Notes: generated from the letters alone by a model not told the origin. DNA of 38,663 nt from Thiomicrorhabdus sp. (GCA_015487015.1 WFQP01000092.1:1-38663), one strand, 5' to 3'. Shown: positions 1 through 10,665, counted from the stretch's first letter. Made by a program: numbers and translations.

Positions 1-827
1 ACCACAGCGAACACACGCCTTGGTACACGGGCGGTGCCCTTATGAACATACTGGAAAGCATTGACATTACGCCAAAAGAAATTGAGCAAGCGTTTCGTTT
101 TCCCGTGCAATACGTCAACCGCCCTCACCTCAATTTTAGAGGGTTTGCGGGAACCATTGCCTCAGGAAGCATTCAAGTGGGTGATCAAATCACCGTTCTG
201 CCTTCTCAAAAAACCACCAAAGTGGCCTCAATTGTCGAGCCATCGGTTAAAAAAGACAGCACCATCCCAAGTGCCTTTGCCACCATGGCCATTACCATCA
301 CCACTGAAGATGAAATCGACATTAGCCGTGGCGACTTACTGGTAAAAAGCAATGAACAAGCCCCCGCGCTTACCGACTCTGTACAAGCCACGCTTGTCTG
401 GATGCATGAAGCGCCAGCGCAACTGGGTAAAGAGTACCTGATTAAACACACCAGTCATAAAATCAAAGGACACATTGACACCATTGAACACATCATTGAT
501 GTCAATACCTTTGAGAAAAAAGCAGGCGAAACCCTGCAATTAAATGACATTGCCGTGTGTAATCTCACCTTAAACCGAGCCATTCCGGTCGATGCTTACG
601 ACATCAACAAAATCACCGGTAGCTTTATCATTATTGACCGCTACACCCATGCCACCGTAGGCGCGGGCATGATTACGCAAGCAAATCAGGCAACTCAGTC
701 AAACCAAAACGACACGACATCGGTTAAACGAGACTACTCTGACGCTGAAAAAGCACTCAATGCCCTTGTGTTAGAACACTATCCAGAGTGGGGAGCCAAG
801 TCGATTGATGAGATACTCGGAGATTAA
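1..827 (+). CDS. cysN: Sulfate adenylyltransferase subunit 1 (CysN), 5'-truncated by the window edge
   Basis: The frame is open upstream of the listed ATG at 42 (HSEHTPWYTGGALMNILESID...). The C-terminal EF-Tu-like domains (FRFPVQYVNRPHLNFRGFAGTIASGSIQVGD) match CysN. Confidence 0.93.
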   Translation, partial: HSEHTPWYTGGALMNILESIDITPKEIEQAFRFPVQYVNRPHLNFRGFAGTIASGSIQVGDQITVLPSQKTTKVASIVEPSVKKDSTIPSAFATMAITITTEDEIDISRGDLLVKSNEQAPALTDSVQATLVWMHEAPAQLGKEYLIKHTSHKIKGHIDTIEHIIDVNTFEKKAGETLQLNDIAVCNLTLNRAIPVDAYDINKITGSFIIIDRYTHATVGAGMITQANQATQSNQNDTTSVKRDYSDAEKALNALVLEHYPEWGAKSIDEILGD

Positions 828-830
828 TCC

Positions 831-1550
831 ATGTACGTAGAAACAAACAAACGCTCTCTTATCAAGGGCGTGAGTTGGCGCTTGCTCGCTACCACAACGA
901 CCATTATCATTGTCTATCTGTTTTTTGGACGATTAGACTTGGCCATTATGGCGGGCGCATTAGAGACCGTAGCTAAAATATTTCTATACTATGTGCATGA
1001 ACGTGGTTGGAATAAAATTGATTACGGTAAAAAACGCATTGAGCCATTTAACCTATGGATTATTGGCCTACCACTCAGTGGTAAAAAAGTATTGGCAGAT
1101 AAAGTGTACGAGAAACTTCTCAGCCTTAAAATTCCGTTAGAACGAATCGAAAGCCGAGAAGTGCGTAAACTACTGCCCGAAATAGGCTATGAACGAGATG
1201 ACCGCATACTGCACATAAAGCGCGTCGGATTTTTAATCAAAAAACTACAACGTCACTCCGTTTCAACCATTTGCTCTTTTGTGTCACCTTACCAAGAAGC
1301 ACGAGATACCGTAAATGAAATGACGGAAAATTATGTAGAAGTCTATATTGATGGCGATCCTGAGCAATACAAAACTATTCAAGAAGCAGGCTTTATTGAA
1401 AGTGTTGACCACACACAATTGGAGGATTTAAACCGTATCAGCGAAGACTACGATAAACCTTGCAACCCTAGAATTGTCATCAAACCCGATGAGAATTTAG
1501 ATGATGCCGTTGACCGCATTGTGAGCTATATTAAAAAGAATTTAGTGTAA
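831..1550 (+). CDS. DUF2061 membrane domain fused to a degenerate APS-kinase-like (CysC-like) domain
   Basis: N-terminal KRSLIKGVSWRLLATTTTIIIVYLFFG...AGALETVAKIFLYYVHERGW is DUF2061-like. C-terminal WIIGLPLSGKK...DDRILHIKRVGFLIKKL...FVSPYQEARD aligns with APS kinase. It starts 3 nt after the cysN stop. Confidence 0.8.
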   Translation: MYVETNKRSLIKGVSWRLLATTTTIIIVYLFFGRLDLAIMAGALETVAKIFLYYVHERGWNKIDYGKKRIEPFNLWIIGLPLSGKKVLADKVYEKLLSLKIPLERIESREVRKLLPEIGYERDDRILHIKRVGFLIKKLQRHSVSTICSFVSPYQEARDTVNEMTENYVEVYIDGDPEQYKTIQEAGFIESVDHTQLEDLNRISEDYDKPCNPRIVIKPDENLDDAVDRIVSYIKKNLV

Positions 1551-1611
1551 AAACTTTACAAAAGAAATAGGGGAATAAAATTATCCCCCCTTCTTATTAA
1601 AATTTCTTAGA

Positions 1612-1648
1612 TTAAAAAAACCAGCCTATTTCAGCTGGTTTTTTTCTA
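1612..1648. terminator. Bidirectional rho-independent terminator between the convergent cysN operon and soxB
   Basis: AAAAAAACCAGC-ctatttca-GCTGGTTTTTTT hairpin flanked by A and T runs. Confidence 0.85.
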
Positions 1649-1671
1649 ATACAATCCTTTCATATTTTCAA

Positions 1672-3585
1672 CTAAGCCATTGTTCCTGGATATGCTTCAA
1701 TTCCTGGGTTACCTTTCACCCCTTTGAGTTTAGGGTGATTCACTTTTTTCAGCTTCATATCTGATTTATGATTGCGAAGATAATCCGCAGCCACATCCCA
1801 CATTAAACGACCATCACCCACCGCAGAAACTTGTGCCCAACCTGCTACACTGTAAGTTTTACTGGCATCCAATGGTGTGCCATCGTCTAAACGCATTTCT
1901 GAAATACGATTTCCTAATGAAGCATTGGGCTCACAAGTGTAGTCCATTCCTCCAAGACGTACCATATCGCCACCCGACTGTAGATACGGATCTTTTTGGA
2001 ATAAGTTCTCACAGATACCTTCTAAGATATCTTTCATTTGTGCGCCTGTTACTTCAGACTTATAGGTCTCACCATACGTCATCGATGTTTCATCCATCAC
2101 ACGTTCCATGGTAATCGTTTCACCGGCTAAAACAGAAGTACCCCAACGTACACCCGCCGACATTGCGATTTGCGTATCATGCTCTTCACGCAATGAATTT
2201 ACAATAATTTGATCCCATGTTCCCATAAAGTTACCACGACGATACAAGGTATCCTCTGCTACTGCTAACTCTTCGCCCATAATTTCACCGTAGGTTTTAC
2301 CTAAGCGGTCTTTATTGTAAGCACGAGATGGGTCTCTGGACTCAATAATATTGGTGTCATATTTCTTGGTATAAAGGTGTTTAATAAAAGTGTCCATCTC
2401 TGCATCGGCTGCCAATACATTTGAGAAGACAGGCAATAAGTTATAGTGAACGTCTCTTAATTTTCCGTTTTGAATGTCTAAATCCATTACGCCGACAAAT
2501 TTACCATTTGATCCCGCATTGGTAACATGACAAACGCCACCTTCAGGTGTTTTAACTGGAACCGTTTTTGCAACACCATCGTGAGTATGCCCACCAAAAA
2601 TAGCATCAATCCCATTCACACGAGAAGCCATCTTCAAATCAACATCCATTCCGTTATGCGAAATCATAACAATGGCTGCCACTTTCTCTTCTGCACGAAT
2701 TTTATCAACGGTTTCTTGCAGCGCGTCTTCACGTAAACCAAATGACCAATCAGGAAAGTTAGACTGTGGGTTTGCGTTGGCAGTACGAGGAAAGGCTTGT
2801 CCTACAACGGCAATTCGCTCGCCATTGATCACTTTAATGGTATAAGGTTTAAACGCTCGGGCTTCGTCTTCATCATACAAGCCCATACCTTGATGTTCAT
2901 CCACCATATCAAGGTAATCGTCACCAAATAAAGCATCTTCTTTAATACGAATATTTTGTGCTAAAAACTCGCCTTTAAATGCATTTAAATTCTTTAAAAC
3001 TTCCGCTTCGTGGTAGGTAAATTCCCAATGACCAGTCATCACATCCACCCCTAAAATATTCGAGGCTTCAACCATATCCATGCCGCGAGTAAACAAAGCG
3101 GTACCTGAACCATGCCACAAATCGCCCCCATCCATAGTTAAGGTATTCTCACGACCACCTGCTTGCTCACGTAACTTATCCAGCAACGTTTTAATGTGTG
3201 CAAAGCCCCCTACTTTACCGTACTGCTCAGAAGCATCTTGGAAATTAAGGTAAGAAAAAGCGTGTGCCAAAGGGGTGTTTTCTTTGACACCAATCTCTTT
3301 CAAAAGCTTAGTACCCACAACATGCGGAAGCTTGCCATAAGCAGGGCCAACGCCTAAGTTTACATTAGGTTCACGAAAATAGATCGGATTCAATTGTGCA
3401 TGCGTATCAGTAATGTGTAATAAACGAACTTTCCCTTTAGGGGGAAGGTTATAAATATCAGCCGTTGCTTTAGAGGTTGCGACATTGTTTGCCCCCCCCG
3501 ACATGGCACTTGCTGTGCCAGGTAATATTCCTGCGGCGGCAGCCATTGACATTACATGTAAAAATTCGCGACGGTTTAAAGACAT
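1672..3585 (-). CDS. soxB: Thiosulfohydrolase SoxB with Tat signal (SLNRREFLHVM)
   Basis: 637 aa; LLHITDTHAQLNPIYFREPNVNLG, TMDGGDLWHGSGTALFTRG and TGHWEFTYHE are typical of SoxB. Confidence 0.95.
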   Translation of the reverse strand: MSLNRREFLHVMSMAAAAGILPGTASAMSGGANNVATSKATADIYNLPPKGKVRLLHITDTHAQLNPIYFREPNVNLGVGPAYGKLPHVVGTKLLKEIGVKENTPLAHAFSYLNFQDASEQYGKVGGFAHIKTLLDKLREQAGGRENTLTMDGGDLWHGSGTALFTRGMDMVEASNILGVDVMTGHWEFTYHEAEVLKNLNAFKGEFLAQNIRIKEDALFGDDYLDMVDEHQGMGLYDEDEARAFKPYTIKVINGERIAVVGQAFPRTANANPQSNFPDWSFGLREDALQETVDKIRAEEKVAAIVMISHNGMDVDLKMASRVNGIDAIFGGHTHDGVAKTVPVKTPEGGVCHVTNAGSNGKFVGVMDLDIQNGKLRDVHYNLLPVFSNVLAADAEMDTFIKHLYTKKYDTNIIESRDPSRAYNKDRLGKTYGEIMGEELAVAEDTLYRRGNFMGTWDQIIVNSLREEHDTQIAMSAGVRWGTSVLAGETITMERVMDETSMTYGETYKSEVTGAQMKDILEGICENLFQKDPYLQSGGDMVRLGGMDYTCEPNASLGNRISEMRLDDGTPLDASKTYSVAGWAQVSAVGDGRLMWDVAADYLRNHKSDMKLKKVNHPKLKGVKGNPGIEAYPGTMA

Positions 3586-3646
3586 AAGGACTCTCCATGG
3601 TGATTTAGGAACCTCTTACTAAAGAGGGATTTAAAGAATATAGACC

Positions 3647-3675
3647 AATGTAAAAGCTATCTTAAATAAAGTCAA
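3647..3675 (-). promoter_or_regulatory. Predicted sigma70-like promoter of soxB: TTGACT-N17-TACATT
   Basis: On the minus strand, TTGACT (3675-3670), 17-nt spacer, TACATT (3652-3647), upstream of the soxB start. Confidence 0.45.
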
Positions 3676-3739
3676 ATTAATGAATATTATCGCATATTAG
3701 TATTTACTTATAACCTGTACTATTTTCTTTTGAAAAAGG

Positions 3740-3783
3740 AAAAAAAAAGGCGTTATCTCTTTTGAAAATAACGCCTTTTTTAG
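3740..3783 (-). terminator. Rho-independent terminator downstream of purL
   Basis: AAAAAAAAGGCGTTAT-ctcttttgaaa-ATAACGCCTTTTTT; 8-bp stem with A/T runs on both sides. Confidence 0.88.
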
Positions 3784-3802
3784 TTTGAAGCTCAAGCCAA
3801 GG

Positions 3803-6800
3803 TTAACCCACCCATTTTCGAGCATTTTTAAACAGTCGTATCCAAGGCGCTTCTTCTCCCCACTCATCAGGATGCCATGAATTTTGTACCGTTCTAAAGA
3901 CTCGTTCTGGATGAGGCATCATAATCGTAACACGACCATCCGTTGTGGTCAGTCCTGTCATCCCCCCTTCTGTTCCATTCGGGTTAAATGGATAACGCTC
4001 GGTAGGTTTCCCTGCCGCATCCACATAACGCAAGCCAACCAAGCCTTTCACATCACAGGCGGATCCAGAACCAAAGTCCATACGACCTTCACCATGTGCA
4101 ACAGCCACAGGAATACGAGTCCCCTCCATGCCTTTCAACATAATGGAAGGTGACTCCTGAATTTCAACTTGAGAGAAACGTGCTTCAAACTGTTCAGATT
4201 CATTGCGAACAAATGCAGGCCAGTTCTCTGCGCCTGGAATAATTTCTTTTAAGTTTGATAACATTTGGCAACCGTTACACACCCCTAACGTAAAGGTATC
4301 TTGACGATTAAAGAAGGTTTCAAACTCACTACGTGCACGCACATTGAATAAAATAGAGTTTGCCCAACCACGACCCGCACCCAGTACATCACCGTAAGAG
4401 AAGCCTCCACAAGCCACTAAACCTCTAAACTCTGATAACTGTACGTTTCCTGATAAAATATCCGTCATATGCACATCCACAGAATCAAATCCTGCTCGAT
4501 CAAATGCAGCCGCCATCTCTTGCTGACCATTCACCCCTTGCTCTCGCAAAATTGCTACTTTTGGCTTAGGTTTGCCTTCAAATTCAGCAATAATATCGTG
4601 CTGCATATTGAATGTAACAATCGGTGCTATATGCGTGTGCTCATCTTGTTCAATCGCATCAAACTCTTGTTTGGCACATAAGTGATTGTCCCGTAAGGCT
4701 TGCATCCGGTAAGAGGTTTCTGACCACCACCCTTGTAAGACTTTACGCGGCATCGACAATAACGTATTTTTGCGTGAGGTAATCTCAATCTGATCAGTAT
4801 CTGAGACAGAGCCAATCCAGTGCGTCCAATAAGTTAGTTGGAAGTCTGAAAAAATCGTTTTAACCTTCTCTTTATCAGCCGTTTTGACCTGTATAACCAC
4901 CCCAATCTCTTCCGAACACATAGCCGCTACTGGTTCCGATCCTAAGGCTGACACATCGACTTTCAAGCCACAGTGCCCAGCAAAGGCCATCTCCAGCAAG
5001 GTCACCAATAAACCACCATCCGAACGATCGTGGTACGCGAGCATCAAATCATTTTTTAACAGGCGCTGTATAGATCTAAACAGATTTTTAAGATTTTTAG
5101 CATGATCTAAATCAGGCGCTTCATCCCCAATTTGATTATAAACCTGAGCTAAGCAACTGCCCCCCATACGGTTTTGTCCACGACCTAAGTCAACCACCAA
5201 TAACTCCGTTTCACCGACATCTGTACGCAGTTGTGGTGTGACCGTTTTACGAACATCTTCTACTGGAGCAAAGGCCGTAATGTTCACCGACATAGGTGAA
5301 ATAACGGCTTTAGAGTCGCCCTCTTCTTCCCACACTGTTTTCATAGACATGGAATCTTTACCCACCGGTACAGCAATTCCTAACTGGGGACAAAGCTTTA
5401 AGCCCACCGCTTCCACCGCGGCATAAAGTGCTGAGTCCTCTCCTGGATGCCCCGCTGCAGACATCCAATTGGCAGACAACTTAATATCACTGATGCACTC
5501 TATTTTGGCACAGGAAATATTCAAAATGGCTTCTGAAATAGCCAGACGCGCAGAAGCTTCAGGGTTAATTAAGGCCACAGGAGGACGTTCACCAGAGGCC
5601 ATCGCTTCTCCTGTATAGCCCGTGTAATCAGAACAAGTAATTCCAGCATTGGCAACAGGAACTTGCCATGGCCCGACCATTTGATCTCGGGTAACCATAC
5701 CGGTAATCGAACGATCACCAATAGTAATTAAAAAGTTTTTACTGGCAATTGTCGGTAACTTCAATAAACGCTCGGTCACTTCTTTAAAGTCCAGTGTCGC
5801 CGTTTCAAACCCTGCTTGAGGCAGAGAACGCGATTCCGCTGTACGGTGCATTTTAGGTGGTTTGCCTAATAAAATACTTAAAGGCATTTCAACGGGATTA
5901 TTTTCAAATACCGTATCATTGACCACCAACTCTTGCGCCTCCGTTGCCTCACCGACAATGGCGTATAAACAACGTTCACGCTTACAAATAGCTTCAAACT
6001 GTTCAATTTGATCGGCAAAAACAGCAATCACATAACGCTCTTGTGATTCGTTGCACCAAATTTCCATCGGAGACATGCCTGGTTCATCATTAGGTATGGC
6101 ACGTAGATCAAAAATAGCGCCACGTCCACTGTCATTCACCAATTCAGGAAACGCATTGGATAAACCACCCGCACCCACATCATGGATAGATGCAATGGGA
6201 GAGTCTTTACCCAAATACGTACAGCGATCAATCACTTCTTGCGCTCGACGCTCCATTTCGGGGTTTTCACGCTGTACCGAAGCAAAATCCAATGTTTCAG
6301 AACCAGCACCACTGTCAACCGAAGAGGCCGCACTGCCTCCCAATCCAATCAGCATCGCAGGACCACCTAAAACAACTAACTTAGCTCCAACAGGAATGTC
6401 ACCTTTTAAAACATGCTCATCTCGAATATTCCCTAAACCACCCGCTAACATGATCGGTTTATGGTACCCACGTATCTCAACACCCTCATGAGTGACTAGC
6501 GCATTTTCATAGGTACGGAAGTAACCATTAATCGCAGGACGACCAAATTCATTGTTAAACCCTGCAGCACCTAAAGGCCCTTCAATCATAATTTCAAACG
6601 GCGATACAATGCGAGAAGGCTTACCATAGTCACGCTCCCAAGGCTGCTTAAAGCCGGGAATATTCAGGTTAGAGACCGTAAAGCCTGTTAAGCCCGACTT
6701 AGGTTTAGAACCACAACCCGTAGCACCTTCATCTCGAATTTCTCCCCCCGCACCGGTCGCCGCACCGGGCCAAGGCGAAATAGCCGTTGGATGATTGTGG

Positions 6801-7672
6801 GTTTCTACTTTAATTTGAAAATGCACAGGTTCTTGATGAGTTTGATAGATATTAGATTCAGGATTAGGGAAGAAACGCGTTGCTTCAGCACCCTCTAATA
6901 CCGCTGCGTTATCGCTGTAAGCAGATAAAACGCCTTCTGGGTTTTCCTTAAAGGTATTACGAATCATGCCAAAAAGAGAGTGGGGCTTATCTTGACCATC
7001 AATGGTCCAATCAGCATTAAATATTTTATGGCGACAATGCTCAGAGTTGGCTTGCGCAAACATCATTAGCTCGGCATCAACTGGGTTACGGTTTAACCCC
7101 TTAAATGCATCGACTAAATAGTCAATCTCATCCGTACTAAGGGCTAACCCCATTTCAATATTCGCTTGCACCAAAGCTTCTCGCCCACCTACTAATACAT
7201 CAACAACCTGATACGGTTTAGGCGTCTGGTGCGAGAACAAACCTTCCAGTGCGTTTACATCATACGACACTTGCTCCATCATTCGATCATGCAACAATGC
7301 TTCAACAGAAGATTTATCTGCACTTGAAACACCCTCAAAAAAGTAAACCACCCCACGTTCAATACGCTGCACATGCTCAATACCACATGTTTTGGTAATG
7401 TCCGTCGCTTTTGACGACCAAGGAGAGATCGTGCCTAAACGTGGCGTTACAATGCACGAATCGGTGGTTATTTCTGAACTAATCTCTTGTTCAGAACCGT
7501 TTAACAAAGTATTTAAACGCGAACGCTCTGTGACAGACAACTCACCCTCTACCTCAACAAAATAGAGCAGTTGTGAGCGTATGGCTGTTATATCACTGAC
7601 CGCTTTTAATTTTGTTAAAAGTTGATTTAATCGGTAAGATGAGTGGGCGGTGTTACCCCAAATGATTTGCAT
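3803..7672 (-). CDS. purL: Phosphoribosylformylglycinamidine synthase (fused PurL)
   Basis: 1289 aa; [45 protein letters not shown] and a C-terminal GATase domain with GVCNGCQML. Confidence 0.97.
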   Translation of the reverse strand: MQIIWGNTAHSSYRLNQLLTKLKAVSDITAIRSQLLYFVEVEGELSVTERSRLNTLLNGSEQEISSEITTDSCIVTPRLGTISPWSSKATDITKTCGIEHVQRIERGVVYFFEGVSSADKSSVEALLHDRMMEQVSYDVNALEGLFSHQTPKPYQVVDVLVGGREALVQANIEMGLALSTDEIDYLVDAFKGLNRNPVDAELMMFAQANSEHCRHKIFNADWTIDGQDKPHSLFGMIRNTFKENPEGVLSAYSDNAAVLEGAEATRFFPNPESNIYQTHQEPVHFQIKVETHNHPTAISPWPGAATGAGGEIRDEGATGCGSKPKSGLTGFTVSNLNIPGFKQPWERDYGKPSRIVSPFEIMIEGPLGAAGFNNEFGRPAINGYFRTYENALVTHEGVEIRGYHKPIMLAGGLGNIRDEHVLKGDIPVGAKLVVLGGPAMLIGLGGSAASSVDSGAGSETLDFASVQRENPEMERRAQEVIDRCTYLGKDSPIASIHDVGAGGLSNAFPELVNDSGRGAIFDLRAIPNDEPGMSPMEIWCNESQERYVIAVFADQIEQFEAICKRERCLYAIVGEATEAQELVVNDTVFENNPVEMPLSILLGKPPKMHRTAESRSLPQAGFETATLDFKEVTERLLKLPTIASKNFLITIGDRSITGMVTRDQMVGPWQVPVANAGITCSDYTGYTGEAMASGERPPVALINPEASARLAISEAILNISCAKIECISDIKLSANWMSAAGHPGEDSALYAAVEAVGLKLCPQLGIAVPVGKDSMSMKTVWEEEGDSKAVISPMSVNITAFAPVEDVRKTVTPQLRTDVGETELLVVDLGRGQNRMGGSCLAQVYNQIGDEAPDLDHAKNLKNLFRSIQRLLKNDLMLAYHDRSDGGLLVTLLEMAFAGHCGLKVDVSALGSEPVAAMCSEEIGVVIQVKTADKEKVKTIFSDFQLTYWTHWIGSVSDTDQIEITSRKNTLLSMPRKVLQGWWSETSYRMQALRDNHLCAKQEFDAIEQDEHTHIAPIVTFNMQHDIIAEFEGKPKPKVAILREQGVNGQQEMAAAFDRAGFDSVDVHMTDILSGNVQLSEFRGLVACGGFSYGDVLGAGRGWANSILFNVRARSEFETFFNRQDTFTLGVCNGCQMLSNLKEIIPGAENWPAFVRNESEQFEARFSQVEIQESPSIMLKGMEGTRIPVAVAHGEGRMDFGSGSACDVKGLVGLRYVDAAGKPTERYPFNPNGTEGGMTGLTTTDGRVTIMMPHPERVFRTVQNSWHPDEWGEEAPWIRLFKNARKWVG

Positions 7673-7683
7673 TATTCTTGTCC

Positions 7684-7716
7684 TTTAAAAAACAAAACCC
7701 TCAAAAAAAGAGGGTT
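7684..7716 (-). terminator. Rho-independent terminator downstream of bamC
   Basis: Minus strand AACCCTC-ttttttt-GAGGGTT followed by TTGTTTTTT. Confidence 0.75.
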
Positions 7717-7728
7717 GTAAAACGGTCT

Positions 7729-7820
7729 AAGGGGCTATCCGATAATAAAAATCGTAGCAAGAAAAAGAGGCTCAAAATTGCTTTTTCTCAGTAGATTTCT
7801 CATTCTCGGACAGCCTCCTT
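7729..7820. repeat. About 92-bp imperfect palindromic element (MITE-like or large hairpin)
   Basis: The left arm AAGGGGCTATCCGATAATAAAAATCGTAGCAAGAAAAAG pairs with the reverse complement of the right arm, AAGGAGGCTGTCCGAGAATGAGAAATCTACTGAGAAAAAG, over about 40 bp. Confidence 0.65.
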
Positions 7821-7845
7821 GATAATTAATTTATTATGAAAACTT

Positions 7846-8970
7846 TCATTGTGCAAGCAAGCCAAGACTTTCAAAGATATAACGTCTTTGTGACCCTTTT
7901 AAAGGAGAATAACCTTCCATAGCTTGAACAGTTAAATTTGTTTTATCAAGTCCATCATCCGAACTGCTTAGCTTTAACTTAACCACACTAGGTAAGTCCT
8001 GTTGATCTGAACTTTTCCAAAAAGCCAAACGGCTTAAAAAAGATTTTTCTTGTTGTACCGAATCAGGCACTTCAACCACAAGTTCATGATGTGCGGCATT
8101 AGTTTTAACAACTTGCCAGTCGGCACGATAAATCATCGCCTGCAAATAACTCCAACTCTTATCTAAGTTGGCACGTAAAACAAGATGACTTAACTCTTCG
8201 CCCTCAACCAGCTCCACCATTTGCTCCGTTACCTTTAACTGAGCCAATGCCTTTTGACTACTTGCACCTAAAAAGACCATCGCTTGGTACAGCGCTTGCG
8301 CTTCCATTTCAGGACGATAAGGTTTAATTTTCCAAGCCTCGGTTGTACCGATCGCCTCATTCACTTCCGGTGAATACAACATATGATGACTTAAATACAC
8401 ACGAGTGACCGAAGATTGTTCATCTGTTTCAACTCGAGCAACAAATTTATCATAAATACCATCCGCTAACTCAGGTCGCCAACTGTTTAACATTTTTGTA
8501 ATGAAGCCAATATCATCCATTGGCACCAACTCTGTACGCTTAAGGTATTCTGTTTTTAAAACACCAATATCTTTACGCTCTTCCGCAATGGTAAAGCCAA
8601 AACGTTGTAAAAATTGTTTTACATTAAACCAAACTAACTCACTGTCTACCGAATCAATTTCTAACCATCGTTCAGATAAGTTTGACTTGATTGATAATCC
8701 ATCCGCTTTAAACGTTGGAATGTATGGCGCATCATCTTGTTCTGCGAGTTGATCCTGTGCTTGTTCCGAATTGGCGATCGATAGTTGATTTTTAGCCTTA
8801 CCTGGATTAAACAGATTTGGTGGCATTTCAAGCGTTTGAACCATCTCCGATTCACTGTCTCGATAATCATTCTGATACGTATTTTCAGAGCCCTGAAACA
8901 TCGAACAACCACTTAAGCCGACCATGCTTAAAGAGACCGAAATAAAAACGACTTGTTTAGATAGGTGCAT
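7846..8970 (-). CDS. bamC: Outer membrane protein assembly factor BamC (NlpB lipoprotein)
   Basis: 374 aa; lipobox LSGCS, N-terminal YRDSESEMVQTLEMPPNL; located directly downstream of dapA as in E. coli. Confidence 0.85.
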   Translation of the reverse strand: MHLSKQVVFISVSLSMVGLSGCSMFQGSENTYQNDYRDSESEMVQTLEMPPNLFNPGKAKNQLSIANSEQAQDQLAEQDDAPYIPTFKADGLSIKSNLSERWLEIDSVDSELVWFNVKQFLQRFGFTIAEERKDIGVLKTEYLKRTELVPMDDIGFITKMLNSWRPELADGIYDKFVARVETDEQSSVTRVYLSHHMLYSPEVNEAIGTTEAWKIKPYRPEMEAQALYQAMVFLGASSQKALAQLKVTEQMVELVEGEELSHLVLRANLDKSWSYLQAMIYRADWQVVKTNAAHHELVVEVPDSVQQEKSFLSRLAFWKSSDQQDLPSVVKLKLSSSDDGLDKTNLTVQAMEGYSPLKGSQRRYIFESLGLLAQ

Positions 8971-9072
8971 AACCCTTTGGAACCCTTAAATAATCAAAAC
9001 GCATAATATTGCGTTTGCTAATTTTTTATTAGAGAGGATTGCTTAACAACTTGTGCAGCCCCCTCTTATCGT

Positions 9073-9954
9073 TTATTTTATTTGAATGCCTGCATCTTTC
9101 AGTGCTTTTAATACAACAGGCTGACAAGCTTTTGAAAGCGGAGTCAATGGCAAGCGAATGCCCTCTGCCATTAAGCCCATTTTAACCAATGCCCATTTAA
9201 CAGGAATGGGATTTGATTCAATGAAAATATCACGATGAATCGCACGTAATGAGCGGTCTAATTCGTGTGCTTTTTCAGCATTACCAGCCAAAGCGGCTTC
9301 ATACACATCATGCACGCGCTGAGGTGCAACATTTGCCGTAACGGAAATACCGCCATGACCACCCGCCAAAATAAACTCCACAGCCGTTTCGTCATCCCCT
9401 GTATACAAGTCAAAGCTTTCATCCACACCTGCTTGAATGAGTGCCACACGTGCCACCTCTCCAGTGGCCTCTTTTACACCAACGATGTTTTTTATTTTGG
9501 ATAGACGGATCACTGTTTCAGGCAACATATCCACGGCTGTTCGCCCTGGAACATTATAAAGAATTTGAGGGATATTAACGCTCTCAGCAATTTTTTTATG
9601 ATGCAAAAACAAGCCTTCTTGAGTTGGCTTATTATAATATGGGGTTACTAAAAGGCATGCATCAACACCTGCATCTTTCGCACTCGCAGTTAATTGAATG
9701 GCCTCCGAGGTTGAGTTAGCCCCTGTTCCAGCAATAACAGGAATACGTCCGTTTACTTTATCCACAACAAAACGTACCACACCACAGTGCTCTTCAACAT
9801 CCAGTGTTGCGGACTCACCTGTGGTTCCCATCGTTACGATTGCATCAGTCTGACACTCAACATGAAATTCAATCAGTTTCTCAAGTGACCCAAAATCAAC
9901 GGAGCCATCCTCGAACATAGGGGTGACCAATGCCACCATACTGCCTCTAAACAC
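9073..9954 (-). CDS. dapA: 4-hydroxy-tetrahydrodipicolinate synthase
   Basis: GSMVALVTPMFEDGSVD, GTTGESATL, YNVPGRTAVDM, GVKEATG. The track start at 9969 is a TTG. The GTG at 9954 (VFRGSMVALVTPM) has a GGAG Shine-Dalgarno 8 nt upstream and is preferred. Confidence 0.95.
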   Translation of the reverse strand: MFRGSMVALVTPMFEDGSVDFGSLEKLIEFHVECQTDAIVTMGTTGESATLDVEEHCGVVRFVVDKVNGRIPVIAGTGANSTSEAIQLTASAKDAGVDACLLVTPYYNKPTQEGLFLHHKKIAESVNIPQILYNVPGRTAVDMLPETVIRLSKIKNIVGVKEATGEVARVALIQAGVDESFDLYTGDDETAVEFILAGGHGGISVTANVAPQRVHDVYEAALAGNAEKAHELDRSLRAIHRDIFIESNPIPVKWALVKMGLMAEGIRLPLTPLSKACQPVVLKALKDAGIQIK

Positions 9955-9995
9955 GGCGATTTTCTCCAAACAATTAACGCAACGATAAAAGGTGT

Positions 9996-10024
9996 AATAT
10001 ACCCTTTCCCCCCCGACACTTCAA
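9996..10024 (-). promoter_or_regulatory. Predicted dapA promoter TTGAAG-N17-TATATT with a G7 tract in the spacer
   Basis: Minus strand TTGAAG-tgtcgggggggaaaggg-TATATT; spacer exactly 17 nt; about 40 nt upstream of the GTG start. Confidence 0.6.
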
Positions 10025-10130
10025 CCCATTAACCCGAATCCCCAAATAGAAATACATTTCACTATTGCTAAGCGTTTTAAAAGTTGTCATACTAAATTTA
10101 TAATAATCTTTAATACGTAGGATCTTTTAG

Positions 10131-10631
10131 ATGAGCACCGCCAATACAAGCATTGCAATAGGCCAACGCCTTACTGATTTTTCAGTTGATACAACCGCAA
10201 ATACCCCTTTAACCCACCAAGACTTACAAGGTCACTACACCGTGATCTATTTTTACCCCAAAGACAGTACGCCTGGCTGTACAACAGAAGGAAAAGACTT
10301 TAATCAACGCCTTCCTGAGTTTACTCAACTCAATACAGTCATCTATGGCGCCTCTATGGACTCCATGAAACGTCATTATAATTTCAAAAACAAACAAGAC
10401 TTTCAATTTGAGCTGATTTCAGACCCCGAGGGAACTTTTTGCGCGCTCTTTGGTGTTTACCAATTAAAAAATAATTTTGGCATTGAGTACATGGGCATTG
10501 TTCGCAGCACCTTTCTTTTTGACCCTCAAGGAACTCTTATTAATGAATGGCGCAAAGTAAAAGTCAAAGGCCATGCACAAGAAGTATTAGAAACAATTCA
10601 ATCTTACCAAAACAACGAGAATAACGAATAA
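10131..10631 (+). CDS. bcp: Bcp-type peroxiredoxin (thioredoxin-dependent thiol peroxidase)
   Basis: YFYPKDSTPGCTTEGKDFNQ active-site motif; 166 aa. Confidence 0.9.
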   Translation: MSTANTSIAIGQRLTDFSVDTTANTPLTHQDLQGHYTVIYFYPKDSTPGCTTEGKDFNQRLPEFTQLNTVIYGASMDSMKRHYNFKNKQDFQFELISDPEGTFCALFGVYQLKNNFGIEYMGIVRSTFLFDPQGTLINEWRKVKVKGHAQEVLETIQSYQNNENNE

Positions 10632-10665
10632 AGCACACACACCTTACCTAAGTGGAGACAATTCA

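Noticed and set aside
6051-6491. 146-aa plus-strand ORF inside purL
   Set aside because: Antisense shadow of a highly conserved coding region. No recognisable domain and no plausible start context.
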